In this document: one piece after another, positions 53,568 through 62,620 of the stretch
Position numbering within the stretch: the stretch's first letter is position 1
How the letters are laid out: every line of letters starts with the position of its first letter
DNA from: Spirochaetales bacterium
Lineage (GTDB): Bacteria; Spirochaetota; Spirochaetia; SZUA-6
Reading direction: 5' to 3'
Assembly: GCA_027021365.1 (NCBI GenBank)
Contig: JALUUM010000016.1
Coordinates: 97,922 to 161,921, forward strand
Length of the DNA: 64,000 nt
Translations under genes and position numbers: made by a program
Notes under the pieces: model-generated
What the model was told of the DNA's origin: nothing
The model's input: the letters and a program-made list of their open reading frames with translations, nothing else
Databases searched by the model: none

Positions 53568-54446
53568 ATGACAAAGAAGAGAACCAGCCTATTTCTTGTA
53601 ATACCTACCGTTGCCATACTGGTACTGATCGTGATTTTTCCTATGTTCTACTCGATCACGGTGGCAGTGCAGAATTATGACATAAGGATACCCAACCACA
53701 CCTTTGCCGGGCTTGGCAATTTCATAAAGATACTGACAGATTCAAACTTTTACCATGCGGCACTGGTTACCGGAATAATGCTTGCAGTGGAACTTGCCGT
53801 GGAGTTCGTGCTTGGACTTGTATTGGCGATGCTTTTGATGCAGATACCGCTTTCGAGAAAGCTCTACCAGCCGATACTCCTTATTCCGATGATGGTGATG
53901 CCTGTAGTAGTAGGTTACGTTGGTAGGTTGGTTTTCGAGATTCGTTCGGGGCCGATAAACTACCTGCTTAATGTCATCGGGATACAGAGCCTTCAGTGGC
54001 ATGCATCTCCCCACCTTGCATTGATCACCGTGATGATTCTAAGGGTATGGAGGTGGACCCCCTTTGTCATGGCGACACTCCTTGCAGGTTTGCTCTCTCT
54101 GCCTGTAGAGCCCTATGAGAGTGTGCAGGTGGACGGGGCAAATGCAAGGCAGACATTCTTCTATATAACGCTTCCGATGCTCAAGCCGGTTATAACCCTT
54201 GTTATAATCATGAGGGCCTTGGAAATACTTCAGGCCTTCGACATAATATATGTTCTCACAATGGGAGGTCCCGGGATAAGCACTATGCCGCTTAGCCTCT
54301 ATACCTATCTGAAGGGTTTCCGTTACTGGGATATCGGCCAGGCCTCTGCTGCCGCATGGCTTATAATGATACCACTTTCCATTTTGGTCACATTTTTCGT
54401 GAAGATGATGGAGGAGGAGGAGGTAGAAGTTGAAGAAAAGAAATAG
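53568..54446 (+). CDS. ABC sugar transporter permease, MalF/UgpA type
   Basis: 292 residues, six helices. The ATPase-docking loop reads AGLLSLPVEPYESVQVDGAN; QTFFYITLPMLKPVITLVI follows. It overlaps the next permease by 17 bp. Confidence 0.93.
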   Translation: MTKKRTSLFLVIPTVAILVLIVIFPMFYSITVAVQNYDIRIPNHTFAGLGNFIKILTDSNFYHAALVTGIMLAVELAVEFVLGLVLAMLLMQIPLSRKLYQPILLIPMMVMPVVVGYVGRLVFEIRSGPINYLLNVIGIQSLQWHASPHLALITVMILRVWRWTPFVMATLLAGLLSLPVEPYESVQVDGANARQTFFYITLPMLKPVITLVIIMRALEILQAFDIIYVLTMGGPGISTMPLSLYTYLKGFRYWDIGQASAAAWLIMIPLSILVTFFVKMMEEEEVEVEEKK

Positions 54447-55254
54447 GCTCCTCGTCAAGAGAACCATTATTACACTTGTGATAATTCTGATTGTCATAGT
54501 CACTCTGTTTCCCATTTACTGGATGTTACTCACCTCGATACAGCCAAAGAGCGAGTTGATGAACTATCCTCCCAGGTTCTTTACCACCAATCCGACAGGT
54601 GTACACTGGGCATTTACCCTTAAAGACACCCTTCCCACCTTCTTCAACAGCCTGGTCATAGCGTTTTTTGCAACACTCATAGCAATAATCCTGGGCTCAA
54701 TGAGTGGCTATGCCTTTGCGAGGTACAAGGTTGGCGGTGACACACTTCCCTTCTGGATACTTTCGCTGAAATTCTTTCCGCCGGTCGTTGCAATCGTTCC
54801 CTACTTCCTTATGATGAAGACGCTGCGGCTGATAGATACCAGGACTGCCGTCATAATTCCACATCTGATAATAACGGTACCCTTTGCCGTATGGATGATA
54901 AAGGGTTTCGTGCAGGAGGTTCCGAGAGAACTCGAGGAGGCTGCCATGATAGACGGCGCCTCTCAGCTTGGTATCATAAGGATAATAACCCTACCCCTGA
55001 TAGCGCCGGGGCTCGTAGTTACGGCTCTGTTCTGCTTTATCTGGTCGTGGAATGATTTCATGTTTGCCTTGATTCTAACGAGAAATCAAGCTATAACAAT
55101 TCCTGTGGCGATTGCCGGTATGAGGGAGGCACACGGCCTTATGTGGGGTGAGGTTTCTGCAACCGCGTCGCTTGGTACCGTACCGATAATAGTGCTTGCA
55201 ATTCTTCTGCAGCGGTACCTGGTACGGGGACTCTCTCTCGGCTCCATAAAATAG
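54430..55254 (+). CDS. ABC sugar transporter permease, MalG/UgpE type
   Basis: 274 residues, TTG 54430 start within the end of the previous gene. The docking loop is GFVQEVPRELEEAAMIDGAS. Ends SLGSIK, a typical MalG-like tail. An ATPase is not adjacent; the only one nearby (57386) belongs to a different importer class. Confidence 0.93.
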   Translation: MKKRNRLLVKRTIITLVIILIVIVTLFPIYWMLLTSIQPKSELMNYPPRFFTTNPTGVHWAFTLKDTLPTFFNSLVIAFFATLIAIILGSMSGYAFARYKVGGDTLPFWILSLKFFPPVVAIVPYFLMMKTLRLIDTRTAVIIPHLIITVPFAVWMIKGFVQEVPRELEEAAMIDGASQLGIIRIITLPLIAPGLVVTALFCFIWSWNDFMFALILTRNQAITIPVAIAGMREAHGLMWGEVSATASLGTVPIIVLAILLQRYLVRGLSLGSIK

Positions 55255-55277
55255 TTATTCATTTCAGGCAGGTTTTT

Positions 55278-56297
55278 ATGGCCATAACAATGCAGGAGAT
55301 TGCCGAAAAGCTGAACTTGAGTATCGCTACTGTCTCTCGGGCCCTTTCAGGCAAAGACGACAGTGTATCAGATGATACCCGAAAGATGATACTGGAAACA
55401 GCGGAAAAATACGGTTACAAGAGGAGAAAGAGGACAATAAGGAATATTGCCTTTTTCATAGACCGGACGGTATTCCAGTGTTCCAGCCAGTTCTATGCGG
55501 GGATCATTGCCGGTGTGGAGGAGGAACTAATAAAGAGGAAGTATGTTTTTCAGTTCAACTCGATTGAGGAAAACATGAAAAACTACAGGGATGTGGGGAT
55601 AAACATAGAAAACATAGTGGGTGCCATATTTGCAGGAAGGGTGAGCGAAGAGCTGGTACTGAGTTTCAGGTCGATGGGGGTACCTGTGGTACTGATAGAT
55701 TTCAATATTCCCACGGAGGAGATAGATTCTGTCCTGATAGATGATGTGGATGGCATAGTAAAGGCCTTCGATTACCTGTACAACCTTGGGCACAGGAGGA
55801 TAGGTTACGTATCCCTCGACGGAAACGAGGAAAGTGTCTACAACAGGCTTACCGGATACAGGCGGGCCCTTGAGATGCACAACCTTCCGCTCGATGAAAA
55901 TCTCATCGAGCGGTGCCTCGGTTTGATATACGAGGGATTCGAGGCAATGGATCGAATGATGGAAAGAAACCGGGAGTTTCCCACGGCAGTGATAGCCTAC
56001 AACGATATCATAGCGATAGGAGCAATCGATTCGATAAAGCAGAAGGGACTGAAGGTGCCCCAGGATATAAGCGTGGTGGGTTTCGATGATATCGGCATTG
56101 CAAGAGAAGTGGTACCACCCCTCACAACCCTCCATGTTCCCAAGAGGGCGATGGGGATAATAGCAGTCCAGCACCTTTCACGGTTGATAGAGGGGAAGAA
56201 GGAACTCGTGAAAAAGGTTCTTGTGCCGGCAAGGCTTAAGGTAAGGAAATCGACAGCGGCTGTGGGGGAAGCGGTGCAACGGAAGGAAAGGGTTTAA
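55278..56297 (+). CDS. LacI-family transcriptional regulator
   Basis: 339 residues. The N-terminal headpiece MAITMQEIAEKLNLSIATVSRALSG (cited in part) binds DNA; the hinge and a periplasmic-binding-like core (YNLGHRRIGYVSLDG, FPTAVIAYNDIIAIGAI, VVGFDDIGIA) sense a sugar. It lies between the MalG-like gene and the IolG-like gene in one transcript, so it is the prime candidate for controlling this region. Whether it reads the TTACATT repeats or the CAAACGTTTG site is open. Confidence 0.94.
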   Translation: MAITMQEIAEKLNLSIATVSRALSGKDDSVSDDTRKMILETAEKYGYKRRKRTIRNIAFFIDRTVFQCSSQFYAGIIAGVEEELIKRKYVFQFNSIEENMKNYRDVGINIENIVGAIFAGRVSEELVLSFRSMGVPVVLIDFNIPTEEIDSVLIDDVDGIVKAFDYLYNLGHRRIGYVSLDGNEESVYNRLTGYRRALEMHNLPLDENLIERCLGLIYEGFEAMDRMMERNREFPTAVIAYNDIIAIGAIDSIKQKGLKVPQDISVVGFDDIGIAREVVPPLTTLHVPKRAMGIIAVQHLSRLIEGKKELVKKVLVPARLKVRKSTAAVGEAVQRKERV

Positions 56298-56310
56298 AGG
56301 AAAGGCTATA

Positions 56311-57318
56311 ATGGAAAAGGTGCGATTCGGATTGATAGGTGCCGGGAGGATAGGCAAATTGCATGCAAAAAACCTTTCCTCCAGGGTGGGGCAGGCAGAG
56401 CTTGCCTGCGTGGCAGACATCAATATGGAGTTTGCCAGGAAGTGTGCAAAGGAAAACGGAATAAAGGATTACTATGGTGACTACAGGAAGGTTCTGGAGA
56501 GGAAGGACATAGATGCCGTTGTTGTCTGCACCTCCACGGATACCCATGCAAGGATAATCGAGGATGCCGCACTCTCCGGAAAACATGTTTTTTGTGAGAA
56601 ACCCATTGCACTGGAGCTGGAAGAGATAGATAAGGCTCTCTCGGTGGTGGAGAGGACAGGTGTGAAGCTTCAGATTGGTTTCAATAGGAGGTTTGATGCC
56701 AACCCGCAGAAGATAAGGAGACTAATAGAGGATGGTTCTGTAGGGAAGCCGCAGCTTGTAAGGATAACGAGCAGGGATCCTGCACCGCCGTCCTATGAGT
56801 ATCTGAAGGTTTCGGGTGGAATATTTCTGGATATGATGATTCATGACTTCGACATGGCCCGCTTCCTGTTGAATGATGAGGCCGAGGAGATATATGCCAC
56901 CGGCGGAGTCCTTATAGACCCCAGGATAGGGGAGATAGGGGATATCGACACGGCCGTGGTTGTGCTGAGGTTCAGGAGCGGGGCTATAGTGACGATAGAC
57001 AACAGCAGGAAATCACCCTACGGCTATGACCAGAGGCTCGAGGTGTTTGGCTCTGCGAGTAGTGCCATTTCCGGGAACAAGGCCCCGGACCAGGTTGAAA
57101 TAGGAGATTCCAGGGGGATGCACCGTGAAAAGCCCTTGTACTTCTTTATAGAGAGGTATGAGGAATCATTCGTCAAGGAGCTCGACTGCTTTGTTGATTC
57201 CGTCCTGAATGACAGGGAACCCCCAGTTACGGGGAGGGACGGAAAGATGGCATTTCTTTTGGGTATGGCTGCAAGGAGGTCCTTTCGGGAAAAGGGGCCT
57301 GTAAACCTTAATCTGTAA
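56311..57318 (+). CDS. Inositol 2-dehydrogenase-like oxidoreductase (Gfo/Idh/MocA)
   Basis: 335 residues, IolG-like. The NAD fold is FGLIGAGRIGKLHAKNL, followed by CEKPIALELEEID and the catalytic set GGIFLDMMIHDFDMARFLL (Asp and His). QIGFNRRFDANP and YGYDQRLEVFGS are strongly IolG-like. It oxidises myo-inositol (or scyllo-inositol) to the inosose with NAD+. It is the last gene of the ABC importer operon, 13 bp after lacI-type regulator. Confidence 0.88.
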   Translation: MEKVRFGLIGAGRIGKLHAKNLSSRVGQAELACVADINMEFARKCAKENGIKDYYGDYRKVLERKDIDAVVVCTSTDTHARIIEDAALSGKHVFCEKPIALELEEIDKALSVVERTGVKLQIGFNRRFDANPQKIRRLIEDGSVGKPQLVRITSRDPAPPSYEYLKVSGGIFLDMMIHDFDMARFLLNDEAEEIYATGGVLIDPRIGEIGDIDTAVVVLRFRSGAIVTIDNSRKSPYGYDQRLEVFGSASSAISGNKAPDQVEIGDSRGMHREKPLYFFIERYEESFVKELDCFVDSVLNDREPPVTGRDGKMAFLLGMAARRSFREKGPVNLNL

Positions 57319-57362
57319 ACCTTGGCCTGCAAACTTTAGCTGGAAGCCTTGGCCTGTAAAGC
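57299..57362 (+). repeat. Degenerate tandem repeat at the 3' end of the IolG-like gene
   Basis: CCTGTAAACCTT, CTGTAAACCTTGG, CCTGCAAACTTTAG and CCTTGG-CCTGTAAAG follow each other from the last codons of the gene into the gap, a 13-bp unit with drift. The stop codon TAA lies inside one of the units. Confidence 0.65.
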
Positions 57363-57385
57363 TCGGGAGCTTCCTACCGTGAGAA

Positions 57386-58486
57386 TTAGCCCTCCGGAAT
57401 GATGTGAATGTTTTCCCTCTCAAAGCCAATATCCACCGGCTCCTCCTGTTTGTAGCGGGCACCTTCCGTCGGGCCGGATAGCTCTACAGTTATCTTTTCA
57501 CCCTTTACATCCACTTCGTATATTATTTTGGAGCCGAGGTACAGAATCTCCTTCACTATTCCGGGAATCATCCCCTTGCCTCTCGGCAGGATTACAGTTG
57601 ATTCGGGCCTCAAGAGAATCGTAACGGGCTTGTTTTCCTTGAAGTACTCCTTCTGGAAATATTTCTCCGGTATCGAGAGATCGAAGAGCTTGTCCTCTAT
57701 TGCAACCTGTACGGAATTCTCACCTGTAATCTTTACAAGCTTCCCGTGGAGAAAGTTGGCCTTGCCTATGAAGTCGGCGACAAAGAGGTTTACAGGGTGG
57801 GCGTATATCTCTTCGGGACTCCCTATTTGCTGAACGATTCCGTTGTTCATAACGACTATCCTGTCCGAGAGAATCATCGCCTCTTCCTGATCGTGGGTTA
57901 CATAGACGGAGGTTATTCCCACCCTCTGCTGGATCTTCCTTATTTCTACCCTCATGCTCACACGTAGCTTTGCATCGAGGTTGGAAAGTGGCTCGTCCAT
58001 AAGAAGCACCTTTGGCTCCATTACCAGGGAGCGTGCAAGGCTTACCCTCTGTTGCTGCCCACCGGATAACTGGCTCGGCGCTCTGTTCTCCATTCCTGCA
58101 AGACCCACCAGTCCTATTATATGGCTCACTCTTCTCCGGATTTCATCGGCGGGCAGCTTGTTTATTTTTAAACCATATGATATGTTTTCCACCACCGACA
58201 TGTGGGGAAAGAGGGCGTAGTTCTGAAAGACCAGGGATGTTGGCCTCTTGTTGGGAGGAACCATGTTCATTTTTACACCGTCTATCAATATTTCACCCTC
58301 CGTGGGATCCTCGAAACCGGCAATCATCCTTAATGTGGTAGTTTTACCGCAGCCAGAAGGGCCCAGCAGTGTTACGAGCTCTCCCTCTTTCACCTGGAGG
58401 TTTACATTATCAACTGCACGCAGCGCTCCTCTGCCGTGGCCGAAAACTTTCGATACATTTCTTAGCTCAAGATAGTTCTCCTTCAT
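57386..58486 (-). CDS. ABC transporter ATPase, PotA/FbpC type with TOBE domain
   Basis: 366 residues. Walker A GPSGCGKTT, Q-loop VFQNYALFPHMSVVENI, signature LSGGQQQRVSLARSL, Walker B VLLMDEPLSNLDAKLR, H-loop VTHDQEEA; the C-terminal third is a TOBE regulatory domain. It energises the fused permease encoded just upstream on the same strand. Confidence 0.94.
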   Translation of the reverse strand: MKENYLELRNVSKVFGHGRGALRAVDNVNLQVKEGELVTLLGPSGCGKTTTLRMIAGFEDPTEGEILIDGVKMNMVPPNKRPTSLVFQNYALFPHMSVVENISYGLKINKLPADEIRRRVSHIIGLVGLAGMENRAPSQLSGGQQQRVSLARSLVMEPKVLLMDEPLSNLDAKLRVSMRVEIRKIQQRVGITSVYVTHDQEEAMILSDRIVVMNNGIVQQIGSPEEIYAHPVNLFVADFIGKANFLHGKLVKITGENSVQVAIEDKLFDLSIPEKYFQKEYFKENKPVTILLRPESTVILPRGKGMIPGIVKEILYLGSKIIYEVDVKGEKITVELSGPTEGARYKQEEPVDIGFERENIHIIPEG

Positions 58487-58516
58487 CTCTTAAAAGCTCC
58501 TTTTTTTGCTCCTCTC

Positions 58517-58556
58517 ATGCGCCTATGCGCCTATGCGCTTGTACACCTATGCGCCG
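58517..58556 (-). repeat. Five 8-bp tandem repeats over the permease stop codon
   Basis: Units ATGCGCCT, ATGCGCCT, ATGCGCTT, GTACACCT, ATGCGCCG (plus-strand reading) cover the junction between the permease stop and the ATPase leader. The stop codon of the permease lies within the array. Confidence 0.8.
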
Positions 58557-60256
58557 ATGATGGCGGTTGTTCTTACTCCTTTCCCGATTCTGTTCACGGC
58601 AAGCTGAATTACTCCCAGTGCAACGAGTACTATTCCTATCAGGATCATCGACATCGCAGCAGCCTGGGCATACTGGCTGTTGTCAACAAAGCCCAGTATT
58701 GCTACCGTTATTAGGTTCCACTTTCCCGAAACGACAAATATTATTGCACTGATAGCTGTCATGGACTTAACGAAGCTGTACACAAGCCCGGAGAAAAAAG
58801 CCGGGGCTATCATGGGAAGAGTTATCTTTCTGAAAGTGGTTCCCGTGGAAGCCCCGAGGTCTGTGGAAGCCTCCTCTATCGCAGGGTCTATCTGCTGCAG
58901 GGCGGCAATACCGGAACGAATACCCACAGGCATGTTTCTGAAAATAAGGAGGAGTATAATGATCCATGCCGTACCGGTTAGCATGAAGGGAAAGATGGCG
59001 GACCTCTGGTTGAAAGCGAGAATATAACCAATTCCCACCACGGTGCCGGGTACGGCAAATGTCAACATCGATGAAATCTCTATGAATCCCCTGCCTATGA
59101 ATTTCTTTCTTATCACGAGAAAGGCGATGAACATCCCAAGAATACCGGTTAGCGGCGTGGCTATTCCTGCCAGTGTGAGGGAATCTATTATGTAGTCCTT
59201 TCCCACCTGGAAGGTTTCAACGTAATTTTGGAGTGTCAGTGTGGGATTTACTCCCCAGAGTTTCTGGAAAGAGCCATATATTACAGTTCCGTAGAATAGA
59301 AAGACCGTCGCAGTAAAGGTGAAGCAGACGAGGTAGACGGGGAGCCTTATGTACCACTCGACCTTTTTCAGCGTTGCAGACGATGGCTTGCCGGTAACCG
59401 TGACGTAGGATTTTCGGGATACCCAGTACCTCTGGATATAGAAGGCCAGCAGTGTAGGCAGGAGCAATAGGATTGCGAGGGTTGATCCCCTTGAAAGATC
59501 GTACATCCCCGTTATCTGGAGGAATGCCTGTACCGAGAGCACCCTGAAGTTTCCTGACAGAACCATGGGATTACCGAAATCGGCAAGAGACTGTATGAAA
59601 ACGAGGAGCCATGCGCTTGCAATACCCGGTATCGAGAGGGGAAAAGTAACCGTCCTGAAAACCGTCCAGTGAGAACCGCCCAGGTCCATGGAAGCCTCCT
59701 CCAGGGCCGGATCTATAGCCTGAAGCACCCCGTAGAGAACGAGAAAAGCGGTAGGTGCATAGGCTATGGTTTCGACTAAGAGCAAGCCTCCGTATCCGTA
59801 TATCGAATACTTGCCTATCAGTTTTTCTATGTAAGGGGTAATCGTTCCCGACCTTCCGAATAGAAGGATTGCAGCCAGTGCCACTACGAATGGTGGCGAT
59901 ATTATGGGAAACGTGGCCGTGAGCCTAAAGAAGTTCTTTGCCGGGAGTGTGGTTCGGGTTACTGCAAATGCAAAGGCGTAACCCACGATGGTTCCCGTGA
60001 CGGCAGTGGAGATTCCAAGCAGTATGCTGTTCAGGAATGGCTGGTAGTAGTAAACCTTGGAAAATATCGCCCTGTAGTTTTCGAAGCTGAATTGATTCTT
60101 TATTGTGAAACTCGTCTTGAAAACCTGGAAGAGCGGGAACAGGACGAATACAAGCAAGAAGTAGATTATCGCCAGAACTATTACAAGGAGTAACGGTTCC
60201 TTCCACAGTTTCCTGAACTCACTTACCCCTCTGGAAAAAGTTACTTCCTCTCTCAT
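58547..60256 (-). CDS. Fused double permease, FbpB/ThiP/AfuB type
   Basis: About 569 residues from ATG 60256, which has a GAGAGGA box upstream. The protein has two six-helix permease halves, each with an ATPase-docking loop (DPALEEASMDLGGSHWT and DPAIEEASTDLGASTGT, very alike). Such fused permeases occur in importers of iron, thiamine, 2-aminoethylphosphonate or sugar phosphates. The frame is open further up to 60316, but that part is repeat-rich leader. Confidence 0.9.
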   Translation of the reverse strand: MREEVTFSRGVSEFRKLWKEPLLLVIVLAIIYFLLVFVLFPLFQVFKTSFTIKNQFSFENYRAIFSKVYYYQPFLNSILLGISTAVTGTIVGYAFAFAVTRTTLPAKNFFRLTATFPIISPPFVVALAAILLFGRSGTITPYIEKLIGKYSIYGYGGLLLVETIAYAPTAFLVLYGVLQAIDPALEEASMDLGGSHWTVFRTVTFPLSIPGIASAWLLVFIQSLADFGNPMVLSGNFRVLSVQAFLQITGMYDLSRGSTLAILLLLPTLLAFYIQRYWVSRKSYVTVTGKPSSATLKKVEWYIRLPVYLVCFTFTATVFLFYGTVIYGSFQKLWGVNPTLTLQNYVETFQVGKDYIIDSLTLAGIATPLTGILGMFIAFLVIRKKFIGRGFIEISSMLTFAVPGTVVGIGYILAFNQRSAIFPFMLTGTAWIIILLLIFRNMPVGIRSGIAALQQIDPAIEEASTDLGASTGTTFRKITLPMIAPAFFSGLVYSFVKSMTAISAIIFVVSGKWNLITVAILGFVDNSQYAQAAAMSMILIGIVLVALGVIQLAVNRIGKGVRTTAIIGA

Positions 60257-60407
60257 TTGTAAGTTATCCTCTCTGATATTCCCGTTGCGAATATATGTCA
60301 GTGCATGATAGTACATGACAGTATATTACAGAATATATTATAGAATATATGACAACCGGAATTTTGTCGATTCTTATTAGAAACCTTATTATTAACCTTA
60401 TTAGAAA

Positions 60408-60437
60408 CCCTGCTGCCAGAAATTTGTGGCAGCAGGG
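60408..60437 (-). terminator. Intercistronic stem-loop between binding-protein and permease genes
   Basis: Perfect 11-bp GC-rich arms CCCTGCTGCCA / TGGCAGCAGGG with an 8-base loop, 36 bp after the binding-protein stop. On the minus strand it is followed by TTTCTAATAAGG, and TTATTAGAAACC-type direct repeats occur on the distal side (60375-60407). Confidence 0.8.
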
Positions 60438-60473
60438 TAATTTTCTGATTCGTCTGTTATCAGGTTGTTGCAA

Positions 60474-61481
60474 TTATTTTCCTATTCTGTCCCTCCACGC
60501 CTTTATGAACTTGTCCTTGTTCTGTCCGGCCCATACATGGTCGAATTTTATAAGTTTTATCTGATCCATCGTTACGGCACCTTCGGCAACCTTTGCTTTG
60601 GGATTGACAGGAATCCTGTAGTATTTCTGGAAGAGATTCTGTCCGCGAACGGAGTAGCACCAGTCTATGAACTGTTTCCCGAGTTCAGGTTCCGGGCCTC
60701 CCTTGATAAGTGAAAGGCCGCCAATCTCGTAGCCTGTTCCCTCTTTTGGGAAGGTCATGACAACGGGATATCCCTTCTTTACTCCCTTTGCCATTATATC
60801 GTGTGAGAATGCTATACCAACGGCAGCTTCTCCCAGACCTACCATGGGGATACAGCCAGTTCCGGACTTCGTGTACTGGAGGATACTCTGTTTGTCGAAT
60901 TTTTCCCACCAGTCCAGGGTGGTCTGAAGACCGTACATCTGTATTAGTGTTGCATATGTTGTGTAGGCTGTGCCTGAGGTGTAGGGATAAGCCATAACGA
61001 TGTTCTTGGCAAATACGGGATTCAACAGGTCTTTCCAAGATGTGGGTGCTTCCACATTGTGTGCTTTAAGAAAGTTCTTGTTGGAGATGAATCCTATGGC
61101 TCCTGTGTAGAAACCGCCCCAGGCCCAATCCTTTGCATGAAAGTTTTCGGGAAGCGTGAAATCGATATTGGGCTTGTACGGCTGAAGCAGTCCCTTGAAG
61201 GCAGCATTTATGTGTGACGTATTGGAACCTGCATGCCAAACACTTGCCTGCGGGTTCTTTGCCTCTGCTTCGACACGGGCAAGTACCTCACCGGAGGACA
61301 TTCTGACCCATTCGACCTGGATACCGGTATCCGCCTCGAATGCCTCGATGTAATACTTAGCCTCTTCGGTATCGAAGGCCGTGTAGATGTGAAGAACCTT
61401 CTTCTTCTCTGCCTGGCCCGTACCGAAGGCAAAGGCTACCACGAGGAAAACCATTAAGAGTACGAACAATACCCTTTTCAT
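60474..61481 (-). CDS. ABC substrate-binding protein, FbpA/AfuA/phosphonate-type
   Basis: About 335 residues from ATG 61481 with GGAGG upstream. Signal peptide VLFVLLMVFLVVAFAFG then TGQAEKKK, without lipobox Cys. VLHIYTAFDTEEAKYYIEAF opens the family fold, and YPYTSGTAYTTYATLIQ resembles the anion-binding loop of members that take organic phosphates. I see no Tyr-Tyr iron ligand pair. An anionic organic phosphate is therefore a better guess than ferric iron, but the ligand is not shown. Confidence 0.85.
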   Translation of the reverse strand: MKRVLFVLLMVFLVVAFAFGTGQAEKKKVLHIYTAFDTEEAKYYIEAFEADTGIQVEWVRMSSGEVLARVEAEAKNPQASVWHAGSNTSHINAAFKGLLQPYKPNIDFTLPENFHAKDWAWGGFYTGAIGFISNKNFLKAHNVEAPTSWKDLLNPVFAKNIVMAYPYTSGTAYTTYATLIQMYGLQTTLDWWEKFDKQSILQYTKSGTGCIPMVGLGEAAVGIAFSHDIMAKGVKKGYPVVMTFPKEGTGYEIGGLSLIKGGPEPELGKQFIDWCYSVRGQNLFQKYYRIPVNPKAKVAEGAVTMDQIKLIKFDHVWAGQNKDKFIKAWRDRIGK

Positions 61482-61500
61482 AGAAACCTCCTTGAATTTT

Positions 61501-61534
61501 GCAAACGTTTGAATTTTGCTTATAGCACGTTTGC
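61501..61534 (-). promoter_or_regulatory. LacI-type operator pair in the binding-protein leader
   Basis: A perfect CAAACGTTTG palindrome (61502-61511) and a second GCAAACGT/ACGTTTGC arm at 61527-61534 form a double site between promoter and ribosome site. The central CG is the usual LacI/CcpA signature. Confidence 0.65.
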
Positions 61535-61547
61535 TTAATTTCATAAA

Positions 61548-61576
61548 ATGATAAGACTCATAGGGCAGCATGTCAA
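61548..61576 (-). promoter_or_regulatory. Consensus promoter of the FbpABC-like importer operon
   Basis: On the minus strand TTGACA (61576-61571), 17-bp spacer, TATCAT (61553-61548). Same -10 as the promoter at 46688. Confidence 0.82.
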
Positions 61577-61621
61577 GCTTATGCTACGTCAAAGGGAAAC
61601 CCCGTGAGAATTCTGCAAGAA

Positions 61622-62491
61622 TTATGGCGATTTTTCACTGATATATTCTATGCTCTGTCTTATCTCTTCTTTCAGTTCTTCTTTTGGCATCCTGTGAATT
61701 GAGCTGGAGAAGGGTTCAAAACTTATGTCACCCTTGTAACCCAGTGTGAATAGTAGATCAAGCTGTTCACGCGTTCTTAAGAGGTCATCACTTCTTGGCA
61801 GAATACGATCCTCGTCACTGTAGGTTATTCTACTTTCAGATCCGCTGCTGCCATTGCTCTTGCTGTCATGGCTCTTTCTTACCCCGGAAACGTGGACGAT
61901 TCCTATTTTGTTTATCTCGTACTGCTTCTGCATTTCTATTACCGAGTCTTTTCCGAGAAAGAAGTGGAAGGTATCAAGAACTATCCTGTAGGTATCCGCA
62001 ACGGTACCTTTAAGTATCTCCTGTGCCTCGAGTATCGAGCGGAGTGAACTGGTATTGAAACCAAGGGGTTCTATAAAGCCCTGCATTTCTGCCTCTTCAA
62101 GGAATGGGGCGTATTTCTTGAGGCTGGTAATGAACCTTCCGGCGTCGTTGTTATACCGGTTGTTGCCCTCGTTATCGGGGCACATCACTATTGCCCTGCA
62201 GCCAATTTGCCGGGCGATATGAATCATTTCCTTTAGCTCATCGATGTTACTCTCCAGCAGGCTTTCTACATCGAACCTTTGGAGGGCATTTATCGTTAAG
62301 ACCTCTACACCATGTTTTCCAAGTATCTCTCTTGCCCTGGCAGGAGGGAGAGAGTCTATTATCCCCTTTCCCGGAATATCGTTTCTAAGCTCCACTTTCC
62401 TGATTCCCGTATCCGAAGTGAAGGCTATAAACTCTTCGAAGTCGAGGGTAGGGGCAATTATCCTGTTCAGGGCAAATCTTTCATAGTTCAT
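61622..62491 (-). CDS. TIM-barrel isomerase, IolI (inosose isomerase)-like
   Basis: 289 residues of the sugar-phosphate isomerase/epimerase family. GIRKVELRNDI, GVEVLTINALQRFD, FIEPLGFNTSSLRS, RIVLDTFHFFLG (metal-binding Asp/His) and ISFEPFSSS resemble IolI/IolE; YSDEDRILPRSD matches the DEDRVWPG stretch of IolI. A Ser/Gly-rich insert (DSKSNGSSGSES) lies near residue 210. It would isomerise 2-keto-myo-inositol or an uronic-acid intermediate. It is transcribed toward the importer operon. Confidence 0.78.
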   Translation of the reverse strand: MNYERFALNRIIAPTLDFEEFIAFTSDTGIRKVELRNDIPGKGIIDSLPPARAREILGKHGVEVLTINALQRFDVESLLESNIDELKEMIHIARQIGCRAIVMCPDNEGNNRYNNDAGRFITSLKKYAPFLEEAEMQGFIEPLGFNTSSLRSILEAQEILKGTVADTYRIVLDTFHFFLGKDSVIEMQKQYEINKIGIVHVSGVRKSHDSKSNGSSGSESRITYSDEDRILPRSDDLLRTREQLDLLFTLGYKGDISFEPFSSSIHRMPKEELKEEIRQSIEYISEKSP

Positions 62492-62620
62492 GCTTTTCTT
62501 TATCCTTTGAAAATGCCAGATGTGTCAAGTATCTTCGATTTTTATCAGTTAATCCTTGAAAAAGGGAGAAAATAGTGTTAATTATCAGTAAAAAAGTATG
62601 ATTTATATAGGAAATGGTTG

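Noticed and set aside
60474..61481. Ferric iron importer
   Set aside because: The protein fold fits, but the paired tyrosines of FbpA were not seen and the SGTAYT loop favours organic phosphate ligands.
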